In this document: piece after piece, positions 42,873-51,580 of the stretch
How positions within the stretch are numbered: the stretch's first letter is position 1
Layout of the letters: each line of letters opens with the position of its first letter
The notes under the pieces: generated by a model
Database searches by the model: none
The model's input: only the letters and a program-made list of their open reading frames with translations
Told to the model about the DNA's origin: nothing
Origin: Bradyrhizobium sp. 190
Lineage (GTDB): Bacteria > Pseudomonadota > Alphaproteobacteria > Rhizobiales > Xanthobacteraceae
NCBI RefSeq assembly: GCF_023073415.1
Contig: NZ_JADPJL010000062.1
Coordinates: 342,886-406,885, forward strand
Direction: 5' to 3'
DNA length: 64,000 nt
Translations under genes and position numbers: made by a program

Positions 42873-44147
42873 CTAATGCTTCCCCGCCCCCATATACCCA
42901 AACAGGAATCCCGCGACCTTCCGCTTCTGTATCTCTTCGCTGCCCTCCGTGATGCGGTAGCGGCGGTGGTGGCGGTAGATGTGTTCGAACGGCTTGTGGC
43001 GGGAATAGCCCATGCCGCCATGCACCTGCATGGCGCGGTCGGCGGCCTCGCAGCACAGGCGGTTGGCCCAAAAATTACACATCGACACCCGATCCGAGAG
43101 CATGTGCTCGACTTGCGCCTGGGTGAGCTGGTCCATTTCCCACGCGGTCTTGCGGATCAGCAACCGCAGCATCTCGGCCTGCGTCGCAAGCTCGACAAGC
43201 GGCCACTGGATCGCCTGGTTCTCGGCCAACGCCTTGCCGAACGGCTTTCGCTCGCGCGCGTATTTGACGCTTTCGTTGATGCAGTAGACGGCGGCGCCCA
43301 ACGAACTCGCCGCCTGCCGGATCCGGTTCTCGTGCACAAAACATTGCGCCAGCGACAGGCCGCGGCCGACCTCGCCGAACAGCGCATCGTCGGGCACGAA
43401 CACGTCCGTGAAGCTGACGCGCGGATGATCCGTGGGCATGTTGAAGGTCCACATGTATTCCTCGACCTTGACGCCCGGGCTCTTGGCCGGCACCAGCAGG
43501 CAGGTAATGCCGCGCGCGTCGCCGTCGTTGCCCGACGTGCGGGCAAACAGCGCGCAATGGGTCGCCACATGCATGCCCGTGGTCCACATCTTCTGGCCGT
43601 TGATGATCCAGCCCTTGACGTTGTCGCGGGTCGCCTGCACGGCCCTGGTTTCCATGTGCGTCGCATCCGAGCCGTGCTCGGGCTCGGTGAGGCCAAACGT
43701 GATGCGATATTTTCCGGTGATCGATCCGTCGATCATCGCCTTCTGATCGTCGGTGCCGTAGCGGTCGAGCATGGTGACGATGGGCAGATTGCCGACGATC
43801 GAATGCTCGTTCTGCAAATCATTGTGCAGGCCGAGGCCTTTCGAGGCGAAATGCTCGCGGATAACGGCCATCCAGAGGTTGGAGCCGTCCTTGCCGCCAT
43901 AGCGCTTCGGAATCGCGAAGCGCAGATGGCCGGCGGCGTCGGCGAGATTCTTCGCCTTGCGCAGCAGCGCTTCCCATTCATGCCGCGGCAGGCCGCCGTT
44001 TTCGAAATCGGTGCGCGCCCATTCGCGGCGATGATCGAAGAAACGGATGTTGTCGTCGGCCTCCTCCAGCGGCTTGATCTCGCGCGCGATGAAGCGATCG
44101 AGCTCGTCGAGATAGGCTGTAAGTTCGGCAGGCAGGTTGAAATCCAA
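42873..44147 (-). CDS. Acyl-CoA dehydrogenase
   Basis: A 424-residue FAD-dependent acyl-CoA dehydrogenase. Visible features: GLTEPEHGSDATHMETRA near 150-167 (FAD/substrate loop), WTFNMPTDHPRVSFTDVFVPDDALFG near 232-255, RKPFGKALAENQAIQWPL near 300, and MQVHGGMGYSRHKPFEHIYR near 372 followed by YRITEGSEEIQKR, where Glu in TEGS is the usual catalytic-base position of one subgroup. The start is TTG at 44147: GGGAGAGACC lies just upstream and there is no in-frame ATG nearby. It is divergent from the frameshifted enoyl-CoA hydratase, and the two probably share a pathway. Confidence 0.85.
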   Translation of the reverse strand: MDFNLPAELTAYLDELDRFIAREIKPLEEADDNIRFFDHRREWARTDFENGGLPRHEWEALLRKAKNLADAAGHLRFAIPKRYGGKDGSNLWMAVIREHFASKGLGLHNDLQNEHSIVGNLPIVTMLDRYGTDDQKAMIDGSITGKYRITFGLTEPEHGSDATHMETRAVQATRDNVKGWIINGQKMWTTGMHVATHCALFARTSGNDGDARGITCLLVPAKSPGVKVEEYMWTFNMPTDHPRVSFTDVFVPDDALFGEVGRGLSLAQCFVHENRIRQAASSLGAAVYCINESVKYARERKPFGKALAENQAIQWPLVELATQAEMLRLLIRKTAWEMDQLTQAQVEHMLSDRVSMCNFWANRLCCEAADRAMQVHGGMGYSRHKPFEHIYRHHRRYRITEGSEEIQKRKVAGFLFGYMGAGKH

Positions 44148-44373
44148 GGCGGTCTCTCCCGGAATGTCGTTTGTTTTGATTTGCGTTTAGGCGCTACGAG
44201 AGCGCTCCTGCTCGGATCGATTTAGGTGAGAAGACCCGGTCCAAGTCAAGCAACGGAATGGACCTTGGCACGCGCAGGCGCCTTGCGTAATTGGATGGTA
44301 TCGGACGCCGCGCTGGCGCTATGATCGCGGCCAAATATATTCTTCTCCGCAGAAAATCGAAACGGGAGCAAAC

Positions 44374-45152
44374 ATGGACCTGAAATTCTCCAAGGTAACG
44401 CGCAAGGGACCGGTCACGATCATCACGCTGTCGCGGCCCGAAGTGTACAATGCGTTGCATATCGACGCGCATTTCGAACTCAACAAGGTGTTCGACGATT
44501 TCTCCGCCGACCCTGCGCAATGGGTCGCAATCGTCACCGGCGCCGGCGACAAGGCGTTCTGCGCCGGCAACGACCTGAAATGGCAGGCCGCCGGCGGCAA
44601 ACGCGGCTGGGACAAGGGCGGTTTTGCCGGCCTCACCTCGCGGTTTGACTGCGACAAGCCGATCATCGCCGCGGTGAACGGCGTCGCGATGGGTGGCGGT
44701 TTCGAGATCGCGCTGGCCTGCGACTCATTATCGCCGCGGAGAATGCGACGTTTGCGCTGCCCGAGCCGCGCGTCGGCCTTGCTGCGCTCGCCGGTGGCGT
44801 GCACCGGCTGCCGCGGCAGATCGGGCTGAAGCGTGCCATGGGCATGATCCTCACCGCCCGCCATGTCTCGGCGAAGGAAGGCCTCGAGCTCGGTTTTGTG
44901 AACGAGGTGGTTCCCGCGGGTGAAGCGCTGGCCGCCGCCGAGCGCTGGGCGGAGACGATCTGCAAGAATTCGCCAATGTCGATCCGCGCCTCCAAACAGG
45001 CGATCCAGCGGGGGCTTGACGGATCGTTGGAACAGGCGATCGCTGAGCAGCGCGAGTACCCGGCGGTAAAGGCGATGGCGGCCTCGCAGGATTACATCGA
45101 GGGACCGAAGGCGTTTGCGGAGAAGCGCCCGCCGAAATGGCTGGGGAAGTAA
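44374..45152 (+). pseudogene. Enoyl-CoA hydratase with a one-base deletion (frameshift)
   Basis: Crotonase-family gene split by a frameshift near 44725. The first part (118 good residues) has FCAGNDLKWQAAGGKRGW near 62 and VNGVAMGGGFEIALACD at the oxyanion hole, then turns into arginine-rich shadow sequence and stops at 44829. From about 44727 the next frame continues the family sequence: IIAAENATFALPEPRVGLAA, then HRLPRQIGLKRAMGM, ending in AEKRPPKWLGK at 45152. Adding one base (a C before TCATT) restores a normal 259-residue enzyme. No homopolymer is present at the site. It is either a recent pseudogene or a sequence error. It is divergent from the acyl-CoA dehydrogenase. Confidence 0.85.
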
Positions 45153-45162
45153 TGCTCTCGTG

Positions 45163-45275
45163 TCCCGGACGCGGTGCGGCGCGCAGCGCTGCACCGCAGA
45201 GCCGGGACCCATGGCGCCGCAAGTGGACCCCCGGAACAGCAGTGCACCGCTTCGCGCTGCGCTGCATCCGGGGAA
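45163..45275. repeat. GTCCCGGACGCGGTGCnnCGC-type inverted repeat
   Basis: GTCCCGGACGCGGTGCGGCG with GCAGCGCTGCACCGC, then CCGGGACCC, and further on GCAGTGCACCGCTTCGCGCT-GCGCTGCATCCGGGGA. It consists of multiple nested dyads rather than one clean stem. It fills the gap after the frameshifted hydratase gene and abuts the type C repeat at 45301. Confidence 0.6.
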
Positions 45276-45300
45276 CGCCGCCGAGATTGCACTCAGCCTT

Positions 45301-45382
45301 GTAGGATGGGTAGAGCGAAGCGAAACCCATCGCTGGAGTATCGGTGCTCATGATGGGTTTCGCCTCGCTCTACCCATCCTAC
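45301..45382. repeat. Type C hairpin repeat GTAGGATGGGT...ACCCATCCTAC (copy 1)
   Basis: Ends GTAGGATGGGTAGAGCGAAG and CGCTCTACCCATCCTAC pair, with an inner CGAAACCCATC/GATGGGTTTCG stem. The right end overlaps the DUF6285 gene: CTA of CCTAC, read on the minus strand, is that gene's TAG stop. Confidence 0.88.
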
Positions 45383-45753
45383 GATTTTCCCAACTCCCGC
45401 TTGTACGACGCGTAGTTCGGCTGATCGACGGCGAGCTTGTCCATCGTGGTCTGCCAGAGATGCTCGGCCAATCCCGGCGTCTGCAGATCGACCTCGCCCT
45501 TTGAAATCTTGTCCGACAGCGCACGATTCAGCTCAATCAGTGAACCACCCGCGCCGAGCAACTGCGTCAGCCGCGCTGACTCCGCGGCATCGTTCCCCTG
45601 CTCCAACGCCAATTGCCGCGTAACAAGATCCAGCGCGTTGATGCCGACGCGAAGCTTGAACGCGTTGTGGCCCTTGATCTGAGGGACGATCTCGTTGCGG
45701 AGGAAATCCGCGACCGCCTTGATCAGTTCGGTGGGTGTCGGTTCGTCCTGCAT
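45379..45753 (-). CDS. DUF6285 family protein
   Basis: A 124-residue, mostly helical cytoplasmic protein with no recognised catalytic motif. Conserved-looking stretches are LIKAVADFLRNEIVPQIKGHNAFKLRVG near 10-36 and LTQLLG near 60, and WQTTMDKLAVDQPNYASY near 100. It follows a phosphotransferase-like gene with a 1-nt gap, and such pairs are common near acyl-CoA dehydrogenase genes in proteobacteria; an accessory role there is inference. The ATG at 45753 has GAGGAGGG. The TAG stop is inside the type C repeat, so the C-terminus (ELGKS) may have been set by the repeat. Confidence 0.75.
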   Translation of the reverse strand: MQDEPTPTELIKAVADFLRNEIVPQIKGHNAFKLRVGINALDLVTRQLALEQGNDAAESARLTQLLGAGGSLIELNRALSDKISKGEVDLQTPGLAEHLWQTTMDKLAVDQPNYASYKRELGKS

Positions 45754-45754
45754 C

Positions 45755-46741
45755 TTACCCTCCTCTCGGAGCAAGCAATCTCAGCAAATCGATTTCCGTC
45801 TCTGACGAGCGCCGGCCGATCATCGCGCGCTCCATCGAATGATCCGGGCCGGAGCGGAAGCGCTGCATCATGCCGCAGCACATGATGCCCCAGCGCAGCG
45901 TGCCCATCACTTCCCAGAACATCACGCGATCCGGATCGACCTTGCGGCCGGCCTCCTCATAGCCCGCGAACAACGCCTCGCGCGTACCAAAACCGCCGAC
46001 CGGCTTGTCGATCTCGCCGAAGCGCCAGGAGTTGACGCAGATCCAGCCGAGATCCTCCATAGGGTCGCCGAAATGCGCGAGCTCCCAGTCCAGCACGGCG
46101 CGGACGCCATCGGGGCCGATGATGAGGTTGCCGTGGCGGAAATCGCCATGCACCAGCGTCAGCTCCTTCGACGGCCCGGGATCGCGCTCGCGCAGCCAGC
46201 GCAGCGCCAGTTCGAACACCGGACGCGGCCAGTTGAAGCTGCGATATTCCCGCTCGAGGTCGGCAATTTCCTTTGTCGCACTCATCTCGCGCAGCTTCGG
46301 CAATTTCGCAACCGGCAAGCCGTGAATGCCCGCGATCACTCCGCCCAGTTGCCGCGCCAGAATCGGCCGCGCTTGAGCGAACTGCTCATCGCGCAGAATC
46401 TTGCGCGCGATGGTCTCGCCCTCGATGCGCTGCATGATGAAGCCGGTGCCGAGTTCGTCGTTAGGCGTGAGCACATGCATCACACGCGGCGACGGCAGGC
46501 CGGCGTCGTGCGCGAGTTGCATCAGCGTCGCCTCCGCATCGAGCCCGGCGGCCCGCCCCGGCGACGCGCCATAGCCCGGCGGCGCACGGCGCAGGATGGC
46601 GCCGACATTGCCGCTCGCGTGAACGATGTCGAACGTCCAGGTCTCCTGGCTGGCCCCGCCGGAAAGTTTGGCGGCCCCAGTCACGCCGGTCGCTCCCGGA
46701 TACCAGGAGGCGACGCAGCGTCCGAGTTGGTCCTCGATCAT
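45755..46741 (-). CDS. Aminoglycoside-phosphotransferase-fold protein (ACAD10-like)
   Basis: A 328-residue protein with the APH/choline-kinase fold. The kinase-type catalytic loop is LVHGDFRHGNLII near 190 (HGDxxxxN) and the metal-binding Asp in VLDWELAHFGDP near 210. SGGASQETWTFD near 27 is the nucleotide loop region. Bacterial proteins of this kind resemble the kinase domain of ACAD10/ACAD11, which phosphorylates 4-hydroxyacyl-CoA on the way to beta-oxidation; the surrounding hydratase and dehydrogenase genes fit that, though activity here is inference. The ATG at 46741 overlaps the TGA of the enoyl-CoA hydratase (ATGA), so the two are coupled. Confidence 0.82.
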   Translation of the reverse strand: MIEDQLGRCVASWYPGATGVTGAAKLSGGASQETWTFDIVHASGNVGAILRRAPPGYGASPGRAAGLDAEATLMQLAHDAGLPSPRVMHVLTPNDELGTGFIMQRIEGETIARKILRDEQFAQARPILARQLGGVIAGIHGLPVAKLPKLREMSATKEIADLEREYRSFNWPRPVFELALRWLRERDPGPSKELTLVHGDFRHGNLIIGPDGVRAVLDWELAHFGDPMEDLGWICVNSWRFGEIDKPVGGFGTREALFAGYEEAGRKVDPDRVMFWEVMGTLRWGIMCCGMMQRFRSGPDHSMERAMIGRRSSETEIDLLRLLAPRGG

Positions 46742-47529
46742 TTGCCTTTGAACTTGGCGGGGCGCTTTTCGAGGAATGCGGTGACGCCTTCCTTGAAGTC
46801 TTCCGCCGCGCCCGCGATGCGTTGCGATTCGAATTCGAGGTTGAGCTGTTCCTCGAACGAATTTTCCGGGCTGTCCCAATAGAGTTTTCGGATCAAGGAC
46901 AGCGCGATCGTCGGGCCATTGGCAAGATCGTGCGCGAGCTTCATCGCCTCTTCCATCAAGACGGCATCGTCATAGACGCGGTTGACGAGGCCCCACTCCA
47001 GCGCCTTCTCCGCCGGCAGCCGCTCGCCCATCAACGACAATTCGACCGAGCGCGCCTTGCCAATCATGCGCGGCAGCAGCCAGGTCGAGCCGCAATCCGG
47101 CACCAGGCCGATGCGGCGGAACGCCTGCAGGAAATAGGACGAGCGCGCGCACACGATCATGTCGCCCATCAACGCAAAACTCATCCCGGCGCCGGCGGCG
47201 GGACCATTGACCGCCGACACGATCGGGCAATGCAGCCGGCGCAGCCGCCGCAGGAACGGATGAAAGCCGATTTCCAGCGATTGCCCGGCATTGCTCTTGC
47301 CGGCCTTCTGGTTGTTGCGGCCCTGCAGATTGGCGCCGGTGCAGAACGCGCGCCCCGCCCCGGTCAGCACGAGGCAGCGCACCTCCTCCCGCTTGTCGTC
47401 GATCGCATCGAGCGCCTCGCCGAGACCGCCCAGCATGTCCATCGAGACCGCGTTCATGACCTCCTGATGGTCGAGCTTGAGGATGGCGACCGGGCCATCG
47501 AAATCGAGCGTGACGTGCTTGAACTGCAT
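46738..47529 (-). CDS. Enoyl-CoA hydratase/isomerase family protein
   Basis: A 263-residue crotonase-fold protein. Oxyanion-hole segments: GAGRAFCTGANLQGRNNQKAG near 57-77 and VNGPAAGAGMSFALMGDMIV near 108. The active-site region LQAFRRIGLVPDCGSTWLLPR near 133 has Asp at the second acid position, as in PaaG-type isomerases rather than classical hydratases. The C-terminus is FLEKRPAKFKGK. The ATG at 47529 has GAGG. It is the first gene of a coupled minus-strand operon with the phosphotransferase-like and DUF6285 genes, and divergent from the SDR at 47694. Confidence 0.85.
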   Translation of the reverse strand: MQFKHVTLDFDGPVAILKLDHQEVMNAVSMDMLGGLGEALDAIDDKREEVRCLVLTGAGRAFCTGANLQGRNNQKAGKSNAGQSLEIGFHPFLRRLRRLHCPIVSAVNGPAAGAGMSFALMGDMIVCARSSYFLQAFRRIGLVPDCGSTWLLPRMIGKARSVELSLMGERLPAEKALEWGLVNRVYDDAVLMEEAMKLAHDLANGPTIALSLIRKLYWDSPENSFEEQLNLEFESQRIAGAAEDFKEGVTAFLEKRPAKFKGK

Positions 47530-47693
47530 TGCTTCCTCATGACTTGTGTTTACGCGCTATTTCGCTGCGCGGAAGATCGGATGTCTCGACCCATATTTGA
47601 TTTTCCGGACGCGCTTGTCCATGCTTGCAACAGAACATCTGCCCGCCACCGGGCGCACGCCTTAACCCGCGCCACACGAAATGGAAACATCCA

Positions 47694-48473
47694 ATGAGCA
47701 TCTTTGACCTCACCGGCCGCACGGCGGTCATCACCGGCGGCAATGGCGGCATCGGCCTTGGCATCGCGCAGGCGTTGAACGCGCAAGGCTGCAACGTCTC
47801 GATCTGGGGCCGCAACGCGGAGAAGAACACGAACGCGGCGGCAACCATGTCGGCCGGGCCCGGCAAGGTGCATACCCAAATCTGCGACGTCTCCGATCCC
47901 GCTTCCGTCAAGGCCGCGATGCAGGTCACCCTCGATACGTTCGGCAGGGTCGATGGCTGCTTCGCCAATGCCGGCGTCGGCGGCGGCGGACGCCGCGCCT
48001 TCATCGACCGCACCGAGGAGGAATGGCGAAAAATGTTCGCGACCAATCTCGACGGCGTCTTCCACGTGTTTCAGGCCGCCGCGCGTCACATGACCGAACG
48101 CGCCGAGGCCGGCGACAAGTTCGGCCGGCTGGTTGCGACCTCGAGCCTGGCGTCGCTGTTCGGCACCGCGCGCAACGAGCATTACGCCGGAACGAAAGCC
48201 GCGCTGAACGCGCTGTGCCGCGCGCTCGCCGTTGAGCTCGCGCGCCACGGCGTCACCGCGAACGCGATCCTGCCGGGCTGGATCAAGAGCGACATGACCG
48301 CCGGCATCATGGCCAACGACAAATTCGTCGCCAACGTAATGCCGCGCATCCCGGTGCGCCGCTTCGGCGAGCCCACGGATTTCGGCGGCATCGCGGTGTA
48401 CATCATGAGCAAGGCGTCGTCGTATCATACGGCGGATTGCTTTGTGATCGATGGCGGGTATACGGCGTTTTGA
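47694..48473 (+). CDS. SDR oxidoreductase
   Basis: A 259-residue classical short-chain dehydrogenase. Motifs: TGGNGGIGLGIAQAL near 14, GRNAEKN near 37 (Arg suggests NADPH), ANAGVGGGGRRAF near 90, catalytic Ser in VATSSLASLFG near 148 and YAGTKAALNAL near 161, and the C-terminal FVIDGGYTAF. The substrate is probably a hydroxyacyl-CoA or alcohol/ketone given neighbours, but is not assignable. The ATG at 47694 has GGAAA upstream. It shares a 164-nt divergent promoter region with the enoyl-CoA hydratase operon. Confidence 0.83.
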   Translation: MSIFDLTGRTAVITGGNGGIGLGIAQALNAQGCNVSIWGRNAEKNTNAAATMSAGPGKVHTQICDVSDPASVKAAMQVTLDTFGRVDGCFANAGVGGGGRRAFIDRTEEEWRKMFATNLDGVFHVFQAAARHMTERAEAGDKFGRLVATSSLASLFGTARNEHYAGTKAALNALCRALAVELARHGVTANAILPGWIKSDMTAGIMANDKFVANVMPRIPVRRFGEPTDFGGIAVYIMSKASSYHTADCFVIDGGYTAF

Positions 48474-48582
48474 GTTGGTGTTGATTGGCGCAGAACATCA
48501 TCGCGCAGAAGGTCGTCAATCCATAGCGCGGCTTGCAGAGACGTGGACTGCTTCGCTCCGCTCGCAATGACGGCGAGAAGCC

Positions 48583-48675
48583 GTAGGGTGGGCAAAGCGA
48601 AGCGTGCCCACCATCGAGCAGCGCGTTCGGTGATGGATGGTGGGCACGGCGCTGACGCGCCTTTGCCCACGCTAC
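48583..48675. repeat. Type B hairpin repeat (copy 2)
   Basis: Ends GTAGGGTGGGCAAAGCGAAG-CGTGCCCACC and GGTGGGCACG...CTTTGCCCACGCTAC. It lies 16 nt beyond the htpX stop, in the convergent gap with the SDR. A separate segment just before it (about 48515-48580, GTGGACTGCTTCGCTCCGCT-CGCAATGACGG) looks like another dispersed repeat fragment. Confidence 0.88.
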
Positions 48676-48691
48676 GCGACTTCGCGTCAGC

Positions 48692-49633
48692 TTATCCCCA
48701 CGGTCCGCGTGATGCCGTGGGCCGGCCCCACGGACTGCGGCGCGGATAGCTGCCGCGGGTGTTGGCGGAAAGCGTTCCGCCGCTCGCGCCCATCTCCGCC
48801 GCGAGCTGCTGCAGCGCGGCGATGCGGTTCTCCGTCGCCGGGTGCGTCGTGAACAGATTGTCCACGCCGTGGCCCGACAGCGGGTTGATGATGAACATGT
48901 GCGCCGTCGCCGGATTGCGCTCGGCTTCCGGGTTCGGCACCACATGCGCGGCATTCGCGATCTTGGATAGCGCCGACGCAAGCCACATCGGCTGGCCGCA
49001 GATGCGCGCGCCGAGATCGTCGGCGGCGTATTCGCGGGTACGGCTGATCGCCATCTGCACCAGCATGGCGCCGAGCGGAGCCAGGATCATCATGGCGATC
49101 GAGCCGATGATGCCGGGGCCCTGGTTGTTGTCGCGGTTGCCGCCGAAGAACATGCCGAACTGTGCAACCATCGAGATCGCACCGGCGATGGTCGCGGTGA
49201 TGGTCATCAAGAGCGTGTCGTGGTTTTTGATATGCGCGAGCTCATGCGCGATGACGCCGGCGAGCTCCTCGCGGCTGAGCGACTGCATCAGGCCCGTGGT
49301 CACGGCGACCGCCGCGTTCTGCGGATTGCGGCCGGTGGCAAACGCATTGGGCTGCGCCTCGTCCATCACGAACACGCGCGGCATCGGCAGGCCGGCGCGG
49401 CCGGCCAACTCGGCCACGAGATGGACGAGGTCGGGCGCGCTGTTCCGGTCGACCTCATGGGCGCCGTACATCGACAGCACCATGCGGTCCGAATTCCAGT
49501 AGGCGAAAATGTTCGTCGCGGCGGCGATCACGAGCGCAATCACGGCACCGCTAGCGCCGCCGATCAGATAGCCGACGCCCATGAAGAGGCCGGTAAGACC
49601 GGCCAATAGAATGGCAGTCTTCAAATAGCTCAT
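48692..49633 (-). CDS. htpX: Membrane zinc metalloprotease HtpX
   Basis: Membrane-bound M48 metalloprotease for quality control of membrane proteins. The 313-residue protein has TM helices near 7-26 and 28-45, then the zinc-binding HELAH at 130-134 in GVIAHELAHIKNHD, two more hydrophobic helices near 145-170 and 180-205, and the third zinc ligand Glu in SRTREYAADDLGA near 210-222. The C-terminus after PATAHMFIINPLSGHG is extended by a Ser/Gly/Arg-rich tail. The ATG at 49633 has GGGAG; the frame continues upstream without gene-like sequence. Monocistronic by appearance. Confidence 0.92.
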   Translation of the reverse strand: MSYLKTAILLAGLTGLFMGVGYLIGGASGAVIALVIAAATNIFAYWNSDRMVLSMYGAHEVDRNSAPDLVHLVAELAGRAGLPMPRVFVMDEAQPNAFATGRNPQNAAVAVTTGLMQSLSREELAGVIAHELAHIKNHDTLLMTITATIAGAISMVAQFGMFFGGNRDNNQGPGIIGSIAMMILAPLGAMLVQMAISRTREYAADDLGARICGQPMWLASALSKIANAAHVVPNPEAERNPATAHMFIINPLSGHGVDNLFTTHPATENRIAALQQLAAEMGASGGTLSANTRGSYPRRSPWGRPTASRGPWG

Positions 49634-49752
49634 TGTCGTCTCCCTGCAGCTCACGACAAAAACGCCGCGGCTGGCATCCCACAGGTAGGGATTGCCCCGG
49701 CGGGCCTTCAAGATGCCATGGTGCGTCGTGGCGCCGCGCTGCTGGCGGGCCC

Positions 49753-49782
49753 ATGGCGGATTACTAAAGCGTAATCCGCCAT
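49753..49782. repeat. ATGGCGGATTAC hairpin repeat
   Basis: A 12-bp perfect stem, ATGGCGGATTAC and GTAATCCGCCAT, with the loop TAAAGC. It is 61 nt downstream of the amidase stop and 120 nt upstream of the htpX start. It could act as the amidase terminator although no T run follows. Confidence 0.75.
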
Positions 49783-49842
49783 ATCGGTTCCACTCGCCTG
49801 TTTACGGGTAAGGGACCCGGATCGTTCTCCGGAAAGGTCAAA

Positions 49843-51423
49843 TCAGAGTTGAAGCTCCGGTGGCCGGACGAAGCCTCCGAATTTCCGTTCCAGCATGGCC
49901 GCGAAGGCCAACGGGGTGCGATCTTCGAGCAGCGGGCCGATGATCTGCACGCCGATCGGAAGACCTGCTTTGGAACGGCCCACCGGCATTACCGTGGCCG
50001 GCAAACCCGGCGGCGTTGCGACCGTCGACCAGACGATCAGCGAGAGGTAGGGGTGGGTTTCGCCATCGATGTCGATCGTGCGCTGCTCCTGATCCGGCTT
50101 CTGGTCGTGCGGGAATGCGACCACTGAAAACGGCGGACACAGAACCACGTCGAATTCGCGAAACAGGACCGCCCATTGCTGGCGCAGGCGGGCGCGCGCG
50201 ATTTCACCGGCCATCCATTGGTGGTGATTAAGCAAGGGCGCGCGGGTTCGCCACGCTTTCAGACTGTCGTCATCCGGCATGAGTGCCGCAACTTCCTCCT
50301 GGTGCTTCTTGAAAAATTCCGGAGAACGGCCGAAGGCGACGAAGTTGCGCACCATGCGAGTGTGCAAGCGTGCGGATTCGGCGAGATCAGGCAGCAGCGA
50401 GCTTGACCGCGCAACTTTCGCGCCCGTCGCCGACAGCCTGCCCGCGAGTTGATCCAGCGCAGCGCGAATTTCGCTCGCCACCGGCAACAAGGGATGACTA
50501 TCGAGCATCAGGACACGAAAGTCTTTCAAGGCTGCGTGGCGCGCCGGCGGGAGGGTGAGACGGTAAGCGAGCGCATCAGACTCGTCCGGTCCTGCCAGCA
50601 CGTCCAGCGCCAATGAAAGATCAGCGGCGGTTCGAGCCATTGGTCCGCAGACGCCAAGTCCGCTTGTCAGATCGGTCGCCAACGCGGGCGAGCGCGGCGG
50701 CGCCTGGCCGCGTTGCGGGACCAGATTGGATGTGGGCTTGTGGGCGAAAACGCCGCACAGATGCGCCGGTATCCGGGTCGAACCGCTGAGGTCAGAACCG
50801 AGCTCCAGCGGCACGTATCCGGCGGCCAGCGCTGCCGCCGAGCCGCCGGACGATCCGCCGGCCGTGCGCTTGATATCCCAGGGATTGTTCGTCGTGCCGT
50901 AGATCGGATTGAAGCTCTGCCAGTCGGCGATGGCGATCGCGAGATTGGTTTTGCCCAGGATCACGGCGCCGGCCGCTTTCAGACGAGCAACGGCGACGGC
51001 GTCTTCCGGCGCCTGCCAGTCGCGGCCCGCCGGCAGTCCCCAGGTGGTCGGCAATCCCCCGACATTGAACGATTCCTTGACGGTCATGGGTACGCCGAGC
51101 AACGGCCGGCGTTCGCCGCGCGCCAGCGCCGCATCGGCCTGCACTGCCGTTGCATGGGCGCGTTCGAAATCGCGCACCACTACGGCATTGATACGGGAAT
51201 CCAGCGCCTCGATCCGGCGCACGGCATGATCGAGCAACTCCACCGCGGAAACCTTGCGGGCATCGAGCAGCGCCCGCAGCTCACTAACGCTGCGGTAATC
51301 CAGACCCTGCCCTGACGCGGCTGCGCGCGCGCTCTGGGCGGAAGCCGGATTGGGCGGCGTGCCAGCCATGGTCGCCAAGGTGCTGGCGGCCGCGCCCAGA
51401 AAGAAACGTCGGTTCATGGTCAT
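49843..51423 (-). CDS. Tat-exported amidase signature enzyme
   Basis: A 526-residue amidase-signature hydrolase with a Tat-type signal (R5-R6 in MNRRFFLGAAAS, Ala-rich core, cleavage near SAQS at about 30), so probably periplasmic. The Ser-cisSer-Lys triad is present: Lys in VPMTVKESFNVGG near 120, cis-Ser in TAGGSSGGSAAAL near 195 and nucleophile Ser in LGSDLSGSTRIPA near 220. The ATG at 51423 follows GGAGAGGAGAG. It is unrelated in detail to the cytoplasmic amidase at 28692. It is divergent from the CadC-like regulator (157-nt gap), which may control it. Substrate unknown. Confidence 0.85.
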   Translation of the reverse strand: MTMNRRFFLGAAASTLATMAGTPPNPASAQSARAAASGQGLDYRSVSELRALLDARKVSAVELLDHAVRRIEALDSRINAVVVRDFERAHATAVQADAALARGERRPLLGVPMTVKESFNVGGLPTTWGLPAGRDWQAPEDAVAVARLKAAGAVILGKTNLAIAIADWQSFNPIYGTTNNPWDIKRTAGGSSGGSAAALAAGYVPLELGSDLSGSTRIPAHLCGVFAHKPTSNLVPQRGQAPPRSPALATDLTSGLGVCGPMARTAADLSLALDVLAGPDESDALAYRLTLPPARHAALKDFRVLMLDSHPLLPVASEIRAALDQLAGRLSATGAKVARSSSLLPDLAESARLHTRMVRNFVAFGRSPEFFKKHQEEVAALMPDDDSLKAWRTRAPLLNHHQWMAGEIARARLRQQWAVLFREFDVVLCPPFSVVAFPHDQKPDQEQRTIDIDGETHPYLSLIVWSTVATPPGLPATVMPVGRSKAGLPIGVQIIGPLLEDRTPLAFAAMLERKFGGFVRPPELQL

Positions 51424-51580
51424 GATTGGCTCTCCTCTCCGCCTGCGGCGCGGACGCCATTCCCGTTGCCGACGATCTGGCCTAGGATCGGGGGCGAGCA
51501 TGGCGTCGGCATTGCCGCCGTTCTGTTTCGGTTGGGAGAGTTTGGGCGCGTTGACGCCGCGACACCCGAAAGAGTGCCGA

